IMG/VR virus record: IMGVR_UViG_3300021964_000736
Span: 1-20,186 of that record
DNA: 20,186 nt
Origin: a virus
Direction: 5' to 3' (one strand)
The position numbers and the translations under genes were made by a program. Shown one piece after another: positions 1-5,287 of the stretch. Numbering within the stretch: position 1 is the first letter of the stretch; every line of letters starts with the position of its first letter. The notes beneath the pieces were generated by a model, which ran no database searches, had not been told where the DNA came from, and saw only the letters and a list, made by a program, of their open reading frames with translations.

Positions 1-150
1 TGCTTTTGCACTGGCGAGTTTTTCGACCAATGGCATGAAAACAACAAAGATGCACATTCTCATTGGAACTGGGATGTAATCGGCACAACCGATTGGAACC
101 GCAGCGCCTGCAAGTCGGGCATCTTGAAGGCTGAAAAACTAGCAGCATAA
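1..150 (+). CDS. Unknown protein, C-terminal part only
   Basis: The reading frame is open from the first base and ends in TAA, giving 49 residues of the C-terminus; the start lies outside the window. The piece is rich in Trp, His, Asn and Asp (three WN or DW pairs) and has two Cys near its beginning and one further on. I do not recognise the family. A GC-rich hairpin follows the stop within five bases, which suggests that this is the end of a transcription or RNA-processing unit. It lies on the same strand as the small regulatory genes that follow. Confidence 0.65.
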   Translation, partial: CFCTGEFFDQWHENNKDAHSHWNWDVIGTTDWNRSACKSGILKAEKLAA

Positions 151-154
151 CAAC

Positions 155-172
155 GCGGGGCTTCGGCCCCGC
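155..172 (+). terminator. GC-rich hairpin with TTCG loop after the first gene
   Basis: A perfect 7-bp stem, GCGGGGC / GCCCCGC, closes a TTCG loop with a C-G closing pair, the extra-stable tetraloop type. It starts five bases after the preceding stop codon. No T run follows on the plus strand (CAACCACA instead), so it may be a weak terminator, a processing site or a barrier to 3' exonucleases rather than a classical intrinsic terminator. Confidence 0.5.
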
Positions 173-190
173 CAACCACAGGAGGTAGGT

Positions 191-409
191 ATGACACCTA
201 AAGATTTCAAAAAGACGCGCGAAAACATGCGCTACTCGCAGCACGGGCTCTCACAGGAGTGGGGCATGGGCGACAACGGCGGGCGTACCATTCGCCGATG
301 GGAGAGTGGCGACCGGCCGCTAAACCCGATTGCCGCGTACTGCATCAAGCTGATGCATATGAAGCTGCACGGCTACGACATATCGGACAAGACAGGGTCC
401 AAGAAATGA
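191..409 (+). CDS. Small XRE-like helix-turn-helix protein
   Basis: This is a 72-aa protein. Residues about 4-55 look like a short lambda-repressor/XRE-type DNA-binding domain: a helix ending in YSQHGLSQEWG, then the recognition-helix segment RTIRRWESGDRPLNP, typical of phage and bacterial minimal XRE proteins. The start is well supported by AGGAGGT placed five bases upstream of ATG. The stop overlaps the next ATG (ATGA), so the two genes are probably co-translated. A role as transcriptional regulator is inferred from the fold; its target is unknown. Confidence 0.75.
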   Translation: MTPKDFKKTRENMRYSQHGLSQEWGMGDNGGRTIRRWESGDRPLNPIAAYCIKLMHMKLHGYDISDKTGSKK

Positions 410-582
410 CCAGCACGCTGCCAATCAAACTCGACCGCAAGCTGCAAGAGATCGGCGTCCTACCGTCGACCCACTTGGAGGACGACTTGGCGGATCTGCG
501 AGAGACGATGGGCGGAAAGCGCAGCTTCAGCGTAGATTACAACACGCCGCTATTCGACGAAGACGGCGAACCAAACTTTTGA
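406..582 (+). CDS. Unknown 58-aa phage protein
   Basis: The frame is open further upstream, but the ATG at 406 overlaps the stop of the preceding gene (ATGA) and gives a compact 58-aa protein, so I prefer it to the earlier start at 259 that would overlap the HTH gene. The product is charged, with an acidic C-terminus (LFDEDGEPNF) and no obvious membrane segment or motif. Function is unknown. The overlap points to translational coupling with the XRE-like gene. Confidence 0.6.
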   Translation: MTSTLPIKLDRKLQEIGVLPSTHLEDDLADLRETMGGKRSFSVDYNTPLFDEDGEPNF

Positions 583-591
583 GGGAAAACA

Positions 592-948
592 ATGCCAACA
601 CAGAGGCAAAAACACACAATATGGATCGAGGATCTGTTCCTGCAGGGCAAGAATATCTCGGATATAGAAGCCATCACAGGCTACAGCAGGGACGTCATAA
701 CGAGCGTTATCTATCGCGGCAGGCAGAGCGGCAAGATACCGCGGCCAGTGTACGCGCACGCGCAGCCATACGATGATCGCCGCAAGACCTACATCCGCAG
801 GGGCACCATAGCGCGGGTTCTGGACCAGCTAAGCCCCGAGCAGCGCGTATACCTAACAGACGCAGCCTTGGAAATCGGATGCAGCAGCCTCGCGGAGCTG
901 ATCGCCGCCTACGTGGTTGACCAATTAGCAGAGGAGATGGGCGAATGA
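592..948 (+). CDS. Small protein with N-terminal helix-turn-helix
   Basis: This 118-aa protein starts nine bases after the previous stop, with GAGGG six bases upstream of ATG. Residues about 8-45 read like a helix-turn-helix (LFLQGKNISDIEAITGYSRD, then VITSVIYRGRQSG). Basic residues follow, and the C-terminal half is helical (residues about 70-118) and could mediate dimerisation. The stop overlaps the next gene by four bases. A regulatory or DNA-binding role is inferred; I do not recognise a named family. Confidence 0.65.
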   Translation: MPTQRQKHTIWIEDLFLQGKNISDIEAITGYSRDVITSVIYRGRQSGKIPRPVYAHAQPYDDRRKTYIRRGTIARVLDQLSPEQRVYLTDAALEIGCSSLAELIAAYVVDQLAEEMGE

Positions 949-1376
949 CGCTATCAGAGGAAAGATTTATCGAAGTGGCCAGAGTGGCAATCAAAAGCGG
1001 CGTAACTGTCGCACAATTAGCAATCATGCACGGTATAACCGAGAAACGCGTGTATTCAATCCTGCACAACCGCGGGATCAGCGTCGCAGAGCTTCGGGGG
1101 GATAGCGCGCCCATAAAATACACCGACCCGCGTCAGGTTACGCGGCGCAAGGCTTACCTAAAGCGCATCAAGAAGGCGCAGGAAGCCGAATACAAGAAGC
1201 AGGAAATCAACGACAAAAGCGTACTGCGTGACCTAAAAAAGAAGCTCGCGCAGATAACCGACCCCCGAGAGCGCCACGAGACGGCGTACGGGCACGCGAT
1301 GCTCACATTCGAGCGTAGGCAGGCGCGGGACGCGAAACGCCCTCCGCTGCCCGCCATAACGCCCAAAGCGGACTAG
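945..1376 (+). CDS. Helix-turn-helix protein with basic coiled region
   Basis: This 143-aa protein begins in an ATGA overlap with the previous gene. Residues about 5-48 look like a helix-turn-helix (SGVTVAQLAIMHGITEKRVY). Residues about 62-105 are very rich in Lys, Arg, Glu and Gln and are probably a long charged helix. It is the last gene of the rightward cluster: its TAG shares the four bases CTAG with the stop of terL on the other strand, so the two transcripts converge with no terminator between them. Probably a DNA-binding protein; specific role unknown. Confidence 0.65.
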   Translation: MTLSEERFIEVARVAIKSGVTVAQLAIMHGITEKRVYSILHNRGISVAELRGDSAPIKYTDPRQVTRRKAYLKRIKKAQEAEYKKQEINDKSVLRDLKKKLAQITDPRERHETAYGHAMLTFERRQARDAKRPPLPAITPKAD

Positions 1377-2785
1377 ACAACGCCGCGGATGCCGCGCTTT
1401 AGCGGCGCCCGCCACCCAGATGACGCGGACGATCCGTAGGCCATCGTCGTGAAGTCACCGGCAAGCGCTAAGCACAAAGCGTCAGCCTTGTCGGGCGACT
1501 TCACCCCGCGCTTCTTCATAGCCTCCTTGCTCTCAACCTGCATCTTACCAGACGACGTGAACATGTACCGAGGGGCCGCCAGCTCCGCGTACAGCCCGTC
1601 ATCCTGCGGCAGGGACACGTCCATCCCCTCGAGCCACTGCTTGCACTTAAACCACAGCTCAGCGCGCATATTCAGATACGTATCCTTGGCCATGGCACGC
1701 TCGGACACGTTCAAACCCCGCGCCGGTAGGCCAAGCTCGCGCAAACGATCCAATACGCCGGCGCCAAACCCGTTACTATCCACAATGATCTCGATCGGAC
1801 GCTTGGATGGGGGCGTGACGTCGTAGTCCGCCTTCACAGCGCCTGTGAGCTGCATCAGGTCCAAGTTACGCCACACAGTGAGCGGATGCACCACGGGCCC
1901 CTGACGCTTGCACAGGACCGAGCTGTCACCGCCCTGACGGGCTACATCAAGACCCCATATCGACGTGGTCTCCTCATGCACCTTGATCTTGTTGGCCATG
2001 GCGTGCTCGATCAGGGACACCGGTATGACCGTGTCCTCTTCAGACGGCGGGAAGTTTCCAAGCACACGCACGTGATACGCAGGGCTATCCTCACCGTACC
2101 GGCGCTTCATATCCTCAACGAAGTCATCGGCCACACGCGGACTGTCAACACAACTCACATGCATCGTGTGCCAGTCATCGCGCAGGCGCGTGTGGGTGTC
2201 ATAAAAGAAACCCGTGTTCCGTGTGGGGTTGCCGGTCAACACCGTGGTGGCGCGCTCGCCAGACATCGAGCCAGACGCAGCCTCAAACACCGCCTCGGGG
2301 ATACCGCTGGCCTCATCGGCGAGCAGCAACACATTCTCACTGTGAACCCCAGCCAGAGCCTCCGGCGTCTCACTGCGAGACGTCCGGCACGAAATAAACG
2401 TGCTCTCAGGGCTACTCTTCAACTCAATCCGGTCAGACTTAATATCCAGCAAATCGTTGAAGGGGGGCTTTAGTGACTTGGCCACTTTTTTCATCTCAGC
2501 GAAGCACGCGTCAAAAAGCTGCGAGCTGGTGGGGGCCGTGACGACCGTCTTACTGGGGATGCGCATCAGGACGTGCCAAACAGCAGCCATGGCGACGCCG
2601 GTCGACTTACCCACACCGTGGCCAGATCTAACGGATATGCGGCGGATCGCAGGGGCCGCGATCGCGTCGAGCAGCTCGATCTGCCACTCATCGGGCTCGA
2701 TGTCGATCACCTCGCGTGCGAACGCGACAGGGTCGCTCTGGTAGCGGCGCATTAACTTCAGAAACGGATTATCTTGGGCTGTCAT
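1373..2785 (-). CDS. terL: Terminase large subunit (packaging ATPase and nuclease)
   Basis: This 470-aa protein has the order and length of a phage large terminase, the motor that pumps DNA into the prohead and cuts the concatemer. The ATPase half shows Walker A at residues 54-62 (SGHGVGKST), Walker B with catalytic acid at 151-158 (NVLLLADE) and the coupling motif TGN at 184-186. The RNase H-like nuclease half shows acidic residues at D280 (WGLDVARQGGD), D336 (IIVDSNGFG) and D432/D436 (SPDKADAL). The start at 2785 has GGAG ten bases upstream, inside a repeated decamer. Its stop overlaps that of the convergent gene. TerS is upstream on the same strand but, unusually, about 300 bp away. Confidence 0.95.
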   Translation of the reverse strand: MTAQDNPFLKLMRRYQSDPVAFAREVIDIEPDEWQIELLDAIAAPAIRRISVRSGHGVGKSTGVAMAAVWHVLMRIPSKTVVTAPTSSQLFDACFAEMKKVAKSLKPPFNDLLDIKSDRIELKSSPESTFISCRTSRSETPEALAGVHSENVLLLADEASGIPEAVFEAASGSMSGERATTVLTGNPTRNTGFFYDTHTRLRDDWHTMHVSCVDSPRVADDFVEDMKRRYGEDSPAYHVRVLGNFPPSEEDTVIPVSLIEHAMANKIKVHEETTSIWGLDVARQGGDSSVLCKRQGPVVHPLTVWRNLDLMQLTGAVKADYDVTPPSKRPIEIIVDSNGFGAGVLDRLRELGLPARGLNVSERAMAKDTYLNMRAELWFKCKQWLEGMDVSLPQDDGLYAELAAPRYMFTSSGKMQVESKEAMKKRGVKSPDKADALCLALAGDFTTMAYGSSASSGWRAPLKRGIRGVV

Positions 2786-3042
2786 AGTGTTACCACTCCG
2801 GTATGTGAAAACTTAGGATTTTTTTCAAGTGGAGGCGTGGGGGGGACGTTAACATTTGCACCCCCGCGGTTTTGTGAGAGGGGGGGGGTCGATCGCATAT
2901 TTAACATAATACCGGTCCAATGTCCGATAATGGTGATTATGTTAAGTAACGGATGTAATGAAATCAATGACTTAGCCAAACTGGACCTATCAATCCCCGC
3001 GAATTCGCGTAAATACTTGCCAAACGCGGCGGCGTCAGGCAC
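2782..3042 (-). CDS. Doubtful 86-aa ORF between terS and terL
   Basis: An open frame with a GTG start ends in an ATGA overlap with terL, the arrangement of true neighbours in this genome. Against it: no convincing ribosome binding site, poor codon choice (ATA, AGG, TTA, TTG), and a C-terminal half translated from long C tracts and a palindrome. The product has no recognisable domain; residues about 26-50 are mildly hydrophobic. It may be a by-product of a non-coding packaging or control site. The C7 and C9 tracts would make any product prone to frameshift. Confidence 0.2.
   Translation of the reverse strand: MPDAAAFGKYLREFAGIDRSSLAKSLISLHPLLNIITIIGHWTGIMLNMRSTPPLSQNRGGANVNVPPTPPLEKNPKFSHTGVVTL
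2791..2800 (-). repeat. Decamer CGGAGTGGTA, copy 1 (before terL)
   Basis: On the minus strand CGGAGTGGTA precedes the terL ATG so that GGAG sits ten bases from the start. Identical copies occur at 4610-4619 and 13781-13790. Here it can serve as the ribosome binding site. Confidence 0.5.
2901..2945. repeat. 10-bp inverted repeat TTAACATAAT / ATTATGTTAA
   Basis: Perfect 10-bp arms at 2901-2910 and 2936-2945 flank a 25-base spacer that itself contains ACCGGT. The arms are AT-rich, in contrast to the G tracts beside them. The centre-to-centre distance of 35 bases (about three helical turns) suits binding by a dimeric or oligomeric DNA-binding protein, for example TerS or a repressor. Function is inferred only from position and symmetry. 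Confidence 0.5.
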
Positions 3043-3087
3043 GCGCCTGCGCGCACGCTCCGCTCCACCGATGCGTCGAAACGCGCT

Positions 3088-3552
3088 CTACTCCTCATCG
3101 CCTTCCACCTCATCAGGCACCACCTCAGCGTCAATCACGTCCGCATCGATCGTCGCCAACAGCTTCGCCGCTTGCGCGTGCAGGTCCGTCACGCTGACGT
3201 TCACGGCCACGTTAGACTGCCTCGTGTCGTATGTGTCGTTCGCCTTAGCGGCCAGCCACTTGTATGTATCCACGGCCAAGCGAGCAGAGTTAACGCTCGC
3301 CTCCTGCAAGTGGATCGTCTCCGCCACTTCCTCAGCCTTCGACGCGTACTTGTGACCGGCGATGTCACGCGCCTGCTTGTAGCGAGCTGCGCGACCTTCC
3401 TCGTTGCCGACCCACTTGTAGAATATGTTCCAACCCACGTTGTAATGCTTGATCACGTCGGACGGGTTCTTACCTCCCGCGATCATGCCAAGGATCTCAT
3501 CCTCTCCAGCATCAGTAAGCATCTGCAACTTAGTCCTGCCAACCTTACCCAT
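3088..3552 (-). CDS. terS: Terminase small subunit, Sf6-like
   Basis: This 154-aa protein would recognise phage DNA and recruit the large subunit. Residues about 12-50 form a helix-turn-helix (EILGMIAGGKNPSDVI, then FYKWVGN). The central part (about 57-105) has the Sf6-type small terminase pattern: YKQARDIAGHKYASKAEE followed by SARLAVDTYKWLAAK, equivalent to the RLRVDTRKWLASK-like segment of that family. The C-terminus is acidic. I place the start at 3552 because GGAGG lies six bases upstream; a GTG or ATG further upstream would add seven residues deeper into the neighbouring gene. It overlaps the upstream gene by eight bases. TerL lies downstream beyond the gap. Confidence 0.85.
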   Translation of the reverse strand: MGKVGRTKLQMLTDAGEDEILGMIAGGKNPSDVIKHYNVGWNIFYKWVGNEEGRAARYKQARDIAGHKYASKAEEVAETIHLQEASVNSARLAVDTYKWLAAKANDTYDTRQSNVAVNVSVTDLHAQAAKLLATIDADVIDAEVVPDEVEGDEE

Positions 3553-3826
3553 TGTCTGCCTCCATCTCGCCACCTAGCGCGGCGTATCCACAAATATCCA
3601 CCCAGTTATCCGAGTGCCCCTTCCCGTCGACCTGCCCCTTAGTGCGCGACACCTTCATCAGCACCATGCACGCGGCCACGTCAGACGCACTCAGCTCGAT
3701 CCCGAGGTAAGCTGACCACATGTCAGCAATCCTCTTGTGAGACGTCTTAGCGTCCCCATACGTGTCGTGACGGTCTCCGCTGATCAGCTGACCCGCCACA
3801 CGCAAAATATATTCTCTGTCTACCAT
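3545..3826 (-). CDS. DUF6378-like small phage protein
   Basis: This 93-aa all-helical protein has the pattern I associate with the DUF6378 family of phages and prophages: DTYGDAKTSHKRIADMWSAY at 21-40, DVAACMVLMKVSR at 49-61, and DNWVDICGYAAL at 73-84. The spaced Asp, His, Lys and Tyr residues hint at a metal- or nucleotide-binding helical bundle, possibly related to MazG-like pyrophosphohydrolases, but that is speculation. GGAG lies ten bases before the ATG. It overlaps the genes on both sides by seven to eight bases, so it belongs to the terS operon. Confidence 0.7.
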   Translation of the reverse strand: MVDREYILRVAGQLISGDRHDTYGDAKTSHKRIADMWSAYLGIELSASDVAACMVLMKVSRTKGQVDGKGHSDNWVDICGYAALGGEMEADNG

Positions 3827-4413
3827 GGTATCTCATCTCCACCTAAATCCCAGTCGACGGCCTCCTTCGCCTCGACCCGTGTAACCTTCGCCTCGGGAAA
3901 CGCCTTGAACGTCTCCTCACAAAACGTAGACGCAAAGCTCGCATTCAATATCCGCGCGGCATCCTCGAACGAGTATACCACCCAGTCGCTGTGCTTTGCA
4001 CGCAGCTCGCTCACACCGCTGGACGCGATGCACACGATCTTACCATCCAAGTCGATCGCATACGCATCTACCGGCAGCGGCTTATGCCCCGCCTGCATCG
4101 CCTCCTGCTCGAGCACGTCCCACGCCCTCATCAACGCACCGGCCAGCTTGTGTGTCCTGACCGCATCATCAGCGTCCACAGCTTCACCGAGCGCCTCGTA
4201 AGCGCCATGGAACCTGCCAGCCAACTCAGGTGATACCAGAGACGGCAACGTGTCGCCCCACTTCTCCGTCTTCTCCCGCGCCACCCGATCGAGCGGCTCC
4301 AGCTGACCCCACACGCCCGCCGTGATCGGCTTGCTACGCTCACCCACCTCAAACGTGCCCTTCGCCTTAATGTCCTTCGCGCTTGGCTTCCTCACTCGCT
4401 TCTTCGCTACCAC
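3820..4413 (-). CDS. Unknown 197-aa phage protein, GTG start
   Basis: I choose the GTG at 4413 because GGGGGAG lies eight bases upstream and the protein then starts with a plausible basic N-terminus (MVAKKRVRKPSAKDIKAKG). Longer translations run through the heptamer repeats and look non-coding. The middle (residues about 65-120) is helical. The second half (about 125-175) mixes beta and helix (VDAYAIDLDGKIVCIASS, WVVYSFEDAARIL) and the C-terminus is acidic (DWDLGGDEIPW). I do not recognise a family. It is the first gene after the heptamer array and overlaps the next gene by seven bases. Confidence 0.7.
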   Translation of the reverse strand: MVAKKRVRKPSAKDIKAKGTFEVGERSKPITAGVWGQLEPLDRVAREKTEKWGDTLPSLVSPELAGRFHGAYEALGEAVDADDAVRTHKLAGALMRAWDVLEQEAMQAGHKPLPVDAYAIDLDGKIVCIASSGVSELRAKHSDWVVYSFEDAARILNASFASTFCEETFKAFPEAKVTRVEAKEAVDWDLGGDEIPW

Positions 4414-4459
4414 GTCAAATACTCCCCCTAATTGCCAGCGGCACCACGCCACCTCTCCA

Positions 4460-4608
4460 CCACAGTAAATCTTCCACAGTCGTCTCGCACCACAGTATCC
4501 ACGTCCTCCACAGTCCCCTATATATAGGGGGACACTGTGGTGGAGAGAATACAGGCTCATATCTCCACGGTGCCGCACGCTTTCCACAGTCACGAAAACA
4601 CACTGTGG
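4460..4608. repeat. Seven-copy heptamer array CCACAGT / ACTGTGG
   Basis: Plus-strand CCACAGT occurs at 4460-4466, 4474-4480, 4490-4496, 4508-4514 and 4584-4590. The reverse complement ACTGTGG occurs at 4534-4540 and 4602-4608. The first four copies start 14, 16 and 18 bases apart. Several are preceded by T or TT, giving TCCACA and TTCCACA cores that match seven of nine bases of the DnaA-box consensus TTATCCACA. The copies flank a TATATATA palindrome. The stretch 4414-4622 contains no convincing gene. An iteron-type origin or a multi-site operator is the best explanation. Confidence 0.65.
4515..4530. repeat. 16-bp perfect palindrome within the heptamer array
   Basis: CCCCTATATATAGGGG is perfectly self-complementary. 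Its centre is AT only, and it is bracketed by CCACAGT on the left and ACTGTGG on the right, so the symmetry extends with a two-base offset over about 33 bp (4508-4540). The site could extrude as a cruciform, act as an unwinding element or bind a dimer. Confidence 0.6.
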
Positions 4609-4609
4609 T

Positions 4610-4619
4610 TACCACTCCG
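4610..4619 (-). repeat. Decamer CGGAGTGGTA, copy 2
   Basis: Same decamer as at 2791 and 13781. Here no ATG follows at ribosome-binding distance; a GTG 7 bases away opens only a doubtful Trp- and Cys-rich frame. It directly abuts the last heptamer of the array. Confidence 0.45.
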
Positions 4620-4622
4620 TTA

Positions 4623-5057
4623 TCACACACCACCACTGATCACCCTAAAGTTTGACAGATTAAAGTATACCATCGGCTCGATGTCCTGCGGGTCATTGCG
4701 GCGCATTGTTCCGCCCATCTGTACGTCCTGCTCCGAGTAGTCCGCTGGCAGCTTACATATGCCCGCAGCGTCACTCCACTGCACGGCGAGGAAGCACGGC
4801 AGCCCAGTCGCCTGCGTCAGTGTGCTGGCCATCATAACTTTGTAGAGCGAGATCATGTAGGTCGGGTACTGGAACATCGGCGTCTTTCGCTGCCGCGCCT
4901 CGATGAATGCCACGGCGCTGTCGTTTCTGGTGGCCATGTAGTCTAGGCTCAACTTGATCGGCATCTTGTGTAGGACGCACTTGAACTCTTTTTCGATGAT
5001 CTTTGACAGCGCCAGCTCGTTGTCCCTGTCCTGCTGTGTCTCGTATAATGGCCTCAT
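4623..5057 (-). CDS. Possible PD-(D/E)XK-like nuclease, 144 aa
   Basis: The protein starts in an ATGA overlap with the upstream HTH gene and ends the replication operon next to the heptamer array. The sequence suggests a small restriction-endonuclease-like fold: helix 1 about residues 9-24, a strand pair with D39 (LSLDYMA), then FIEARQRK at 51-58, where E53 and R55 or K58 would be the ExK-like pair, and a long helix (YPTYMISLYKVMMA) followed by a strand (PCFLAVQWSD). The catalytic Lys is not canonical, so activity is uncertain. I infer a role in DNA metabolism from fold and position; it could also be an unknown protein. Confidence 0.6.
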   Translation of the reverse strand: MRPLYETQQDRDNELALSKIIEKEFKCVLHKMPIKLSLDYMATRNDSAVAFIEARQRKTPMFQYPTYMISLYKVMMASTLTQATGLPCFLAVQWSDAAGICKLPADYSEQDVQMGGTMRRNDPQDIEPMVYFNLSNFRVISGGV

Positions 5058-5287
5058 TTTTTAATAGCCTTATCTACGCTGGATTGCATATCACTCCGAA
5101 AGCCGCTCTGGCCGTCGACTAGCTTCCACCCCCTCAACTTGCATATCTTGAACACCGTGTCCTTATGCAGACCCAGCTCAGTTGCCAACTCTTCCGCCGT
5201 GCAGTCCCAGTTGACTGAACTCGCCGCACGCCAAATGCGAAAGGCGTTTGCACTTCGCGTCAGCTTCATATTGTCTCCAACTGCCAT
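5054..5287 (-). CDS. Small helix-turn-helix protein
   Basis: This 77-aa protein has a clear helix-turn-helix at about residues 29-53 (TAEELATELGLHKDTVFKIC, then KLRGWK), similar to winged or sigma-region-4-like DNA-binding segments. Basic residues are spread through both ends. The ATG at 5287 overlaps the stop of the primase-helicase gene (TAATG) with GGAGG eleven bases upstream. A second ATG at 5269, five bases after GGAG, would give 71 aa. It may regulate the operon or guide the replication protein; target unknown. Confidence 0.65.
   Translation of the reverse strand: MAVGDNMKLTRSANAFRIWRAASSVNWDCTAEELATELGLHKDTVFKICKLRGWKLVDGQSGFRSDMQSSVDKAIKK

Larger units (their letters stand above)
2786..3087. 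other. 300-bp terS-terL gap: possible packaging or control site
   Basis: Apart from a doubtful ORF, this stretch holds no gene. It contains a run of seven G (2839-2845), a run of nine G (2880-2888), five C (2861-2865), TTAACAT at 2849-2855 and 2901-2907 with an inverted copy at 2939-2945, and a 10-bp inverted repeat (2901-2910 / 2936-2945). Small and large terminase genes are normally adjacent, and in several phages the site where packaging begins lies in or near the small-subunit gene. A pac or cos function is therefore plausible but not shown. Confidence 0.4.

Noticed and set aside
124-152. Promoter TTGAAG-17-ATAACA before the XRE-like gene
   Set aside because: The -10 element matches poorly and the site lies within the preceding coding region and hairpin; no better than chance.
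1886-2473. 195-aa plus-strand ORF opposite terL
   Set aside because: It lies wholly antisense to a strongly supported terminase gene, has no ribosome binding site and a composition full of His and Arg, typical of a shadow frame.
2839-2888. G-quadruplex from the G7 and G9 tracts
   Set aside because: Only two long G tracts and short GG doublets lie close enough, too few for a confident four-tract motif, although intermolecular or bulged forms cannot be excluded.
4460-4608. CRISPR-like array
   Set aside because: Repeats are only seven bases with 14-18-base periods and mixed orientation; no repeat of CRISPR length and no cas genes.
4415-4636. 73-aa minus-strand ORF through the heptamer array, ending one base before the GTG of the next gene
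   Set aside because: Coupling geometry and the CGGAGTGGTA decamer made it tempting, but the product is extremely rich in Trp and Cys because it reads through ACTGTGG repeats; better explained as non-coding repeats.
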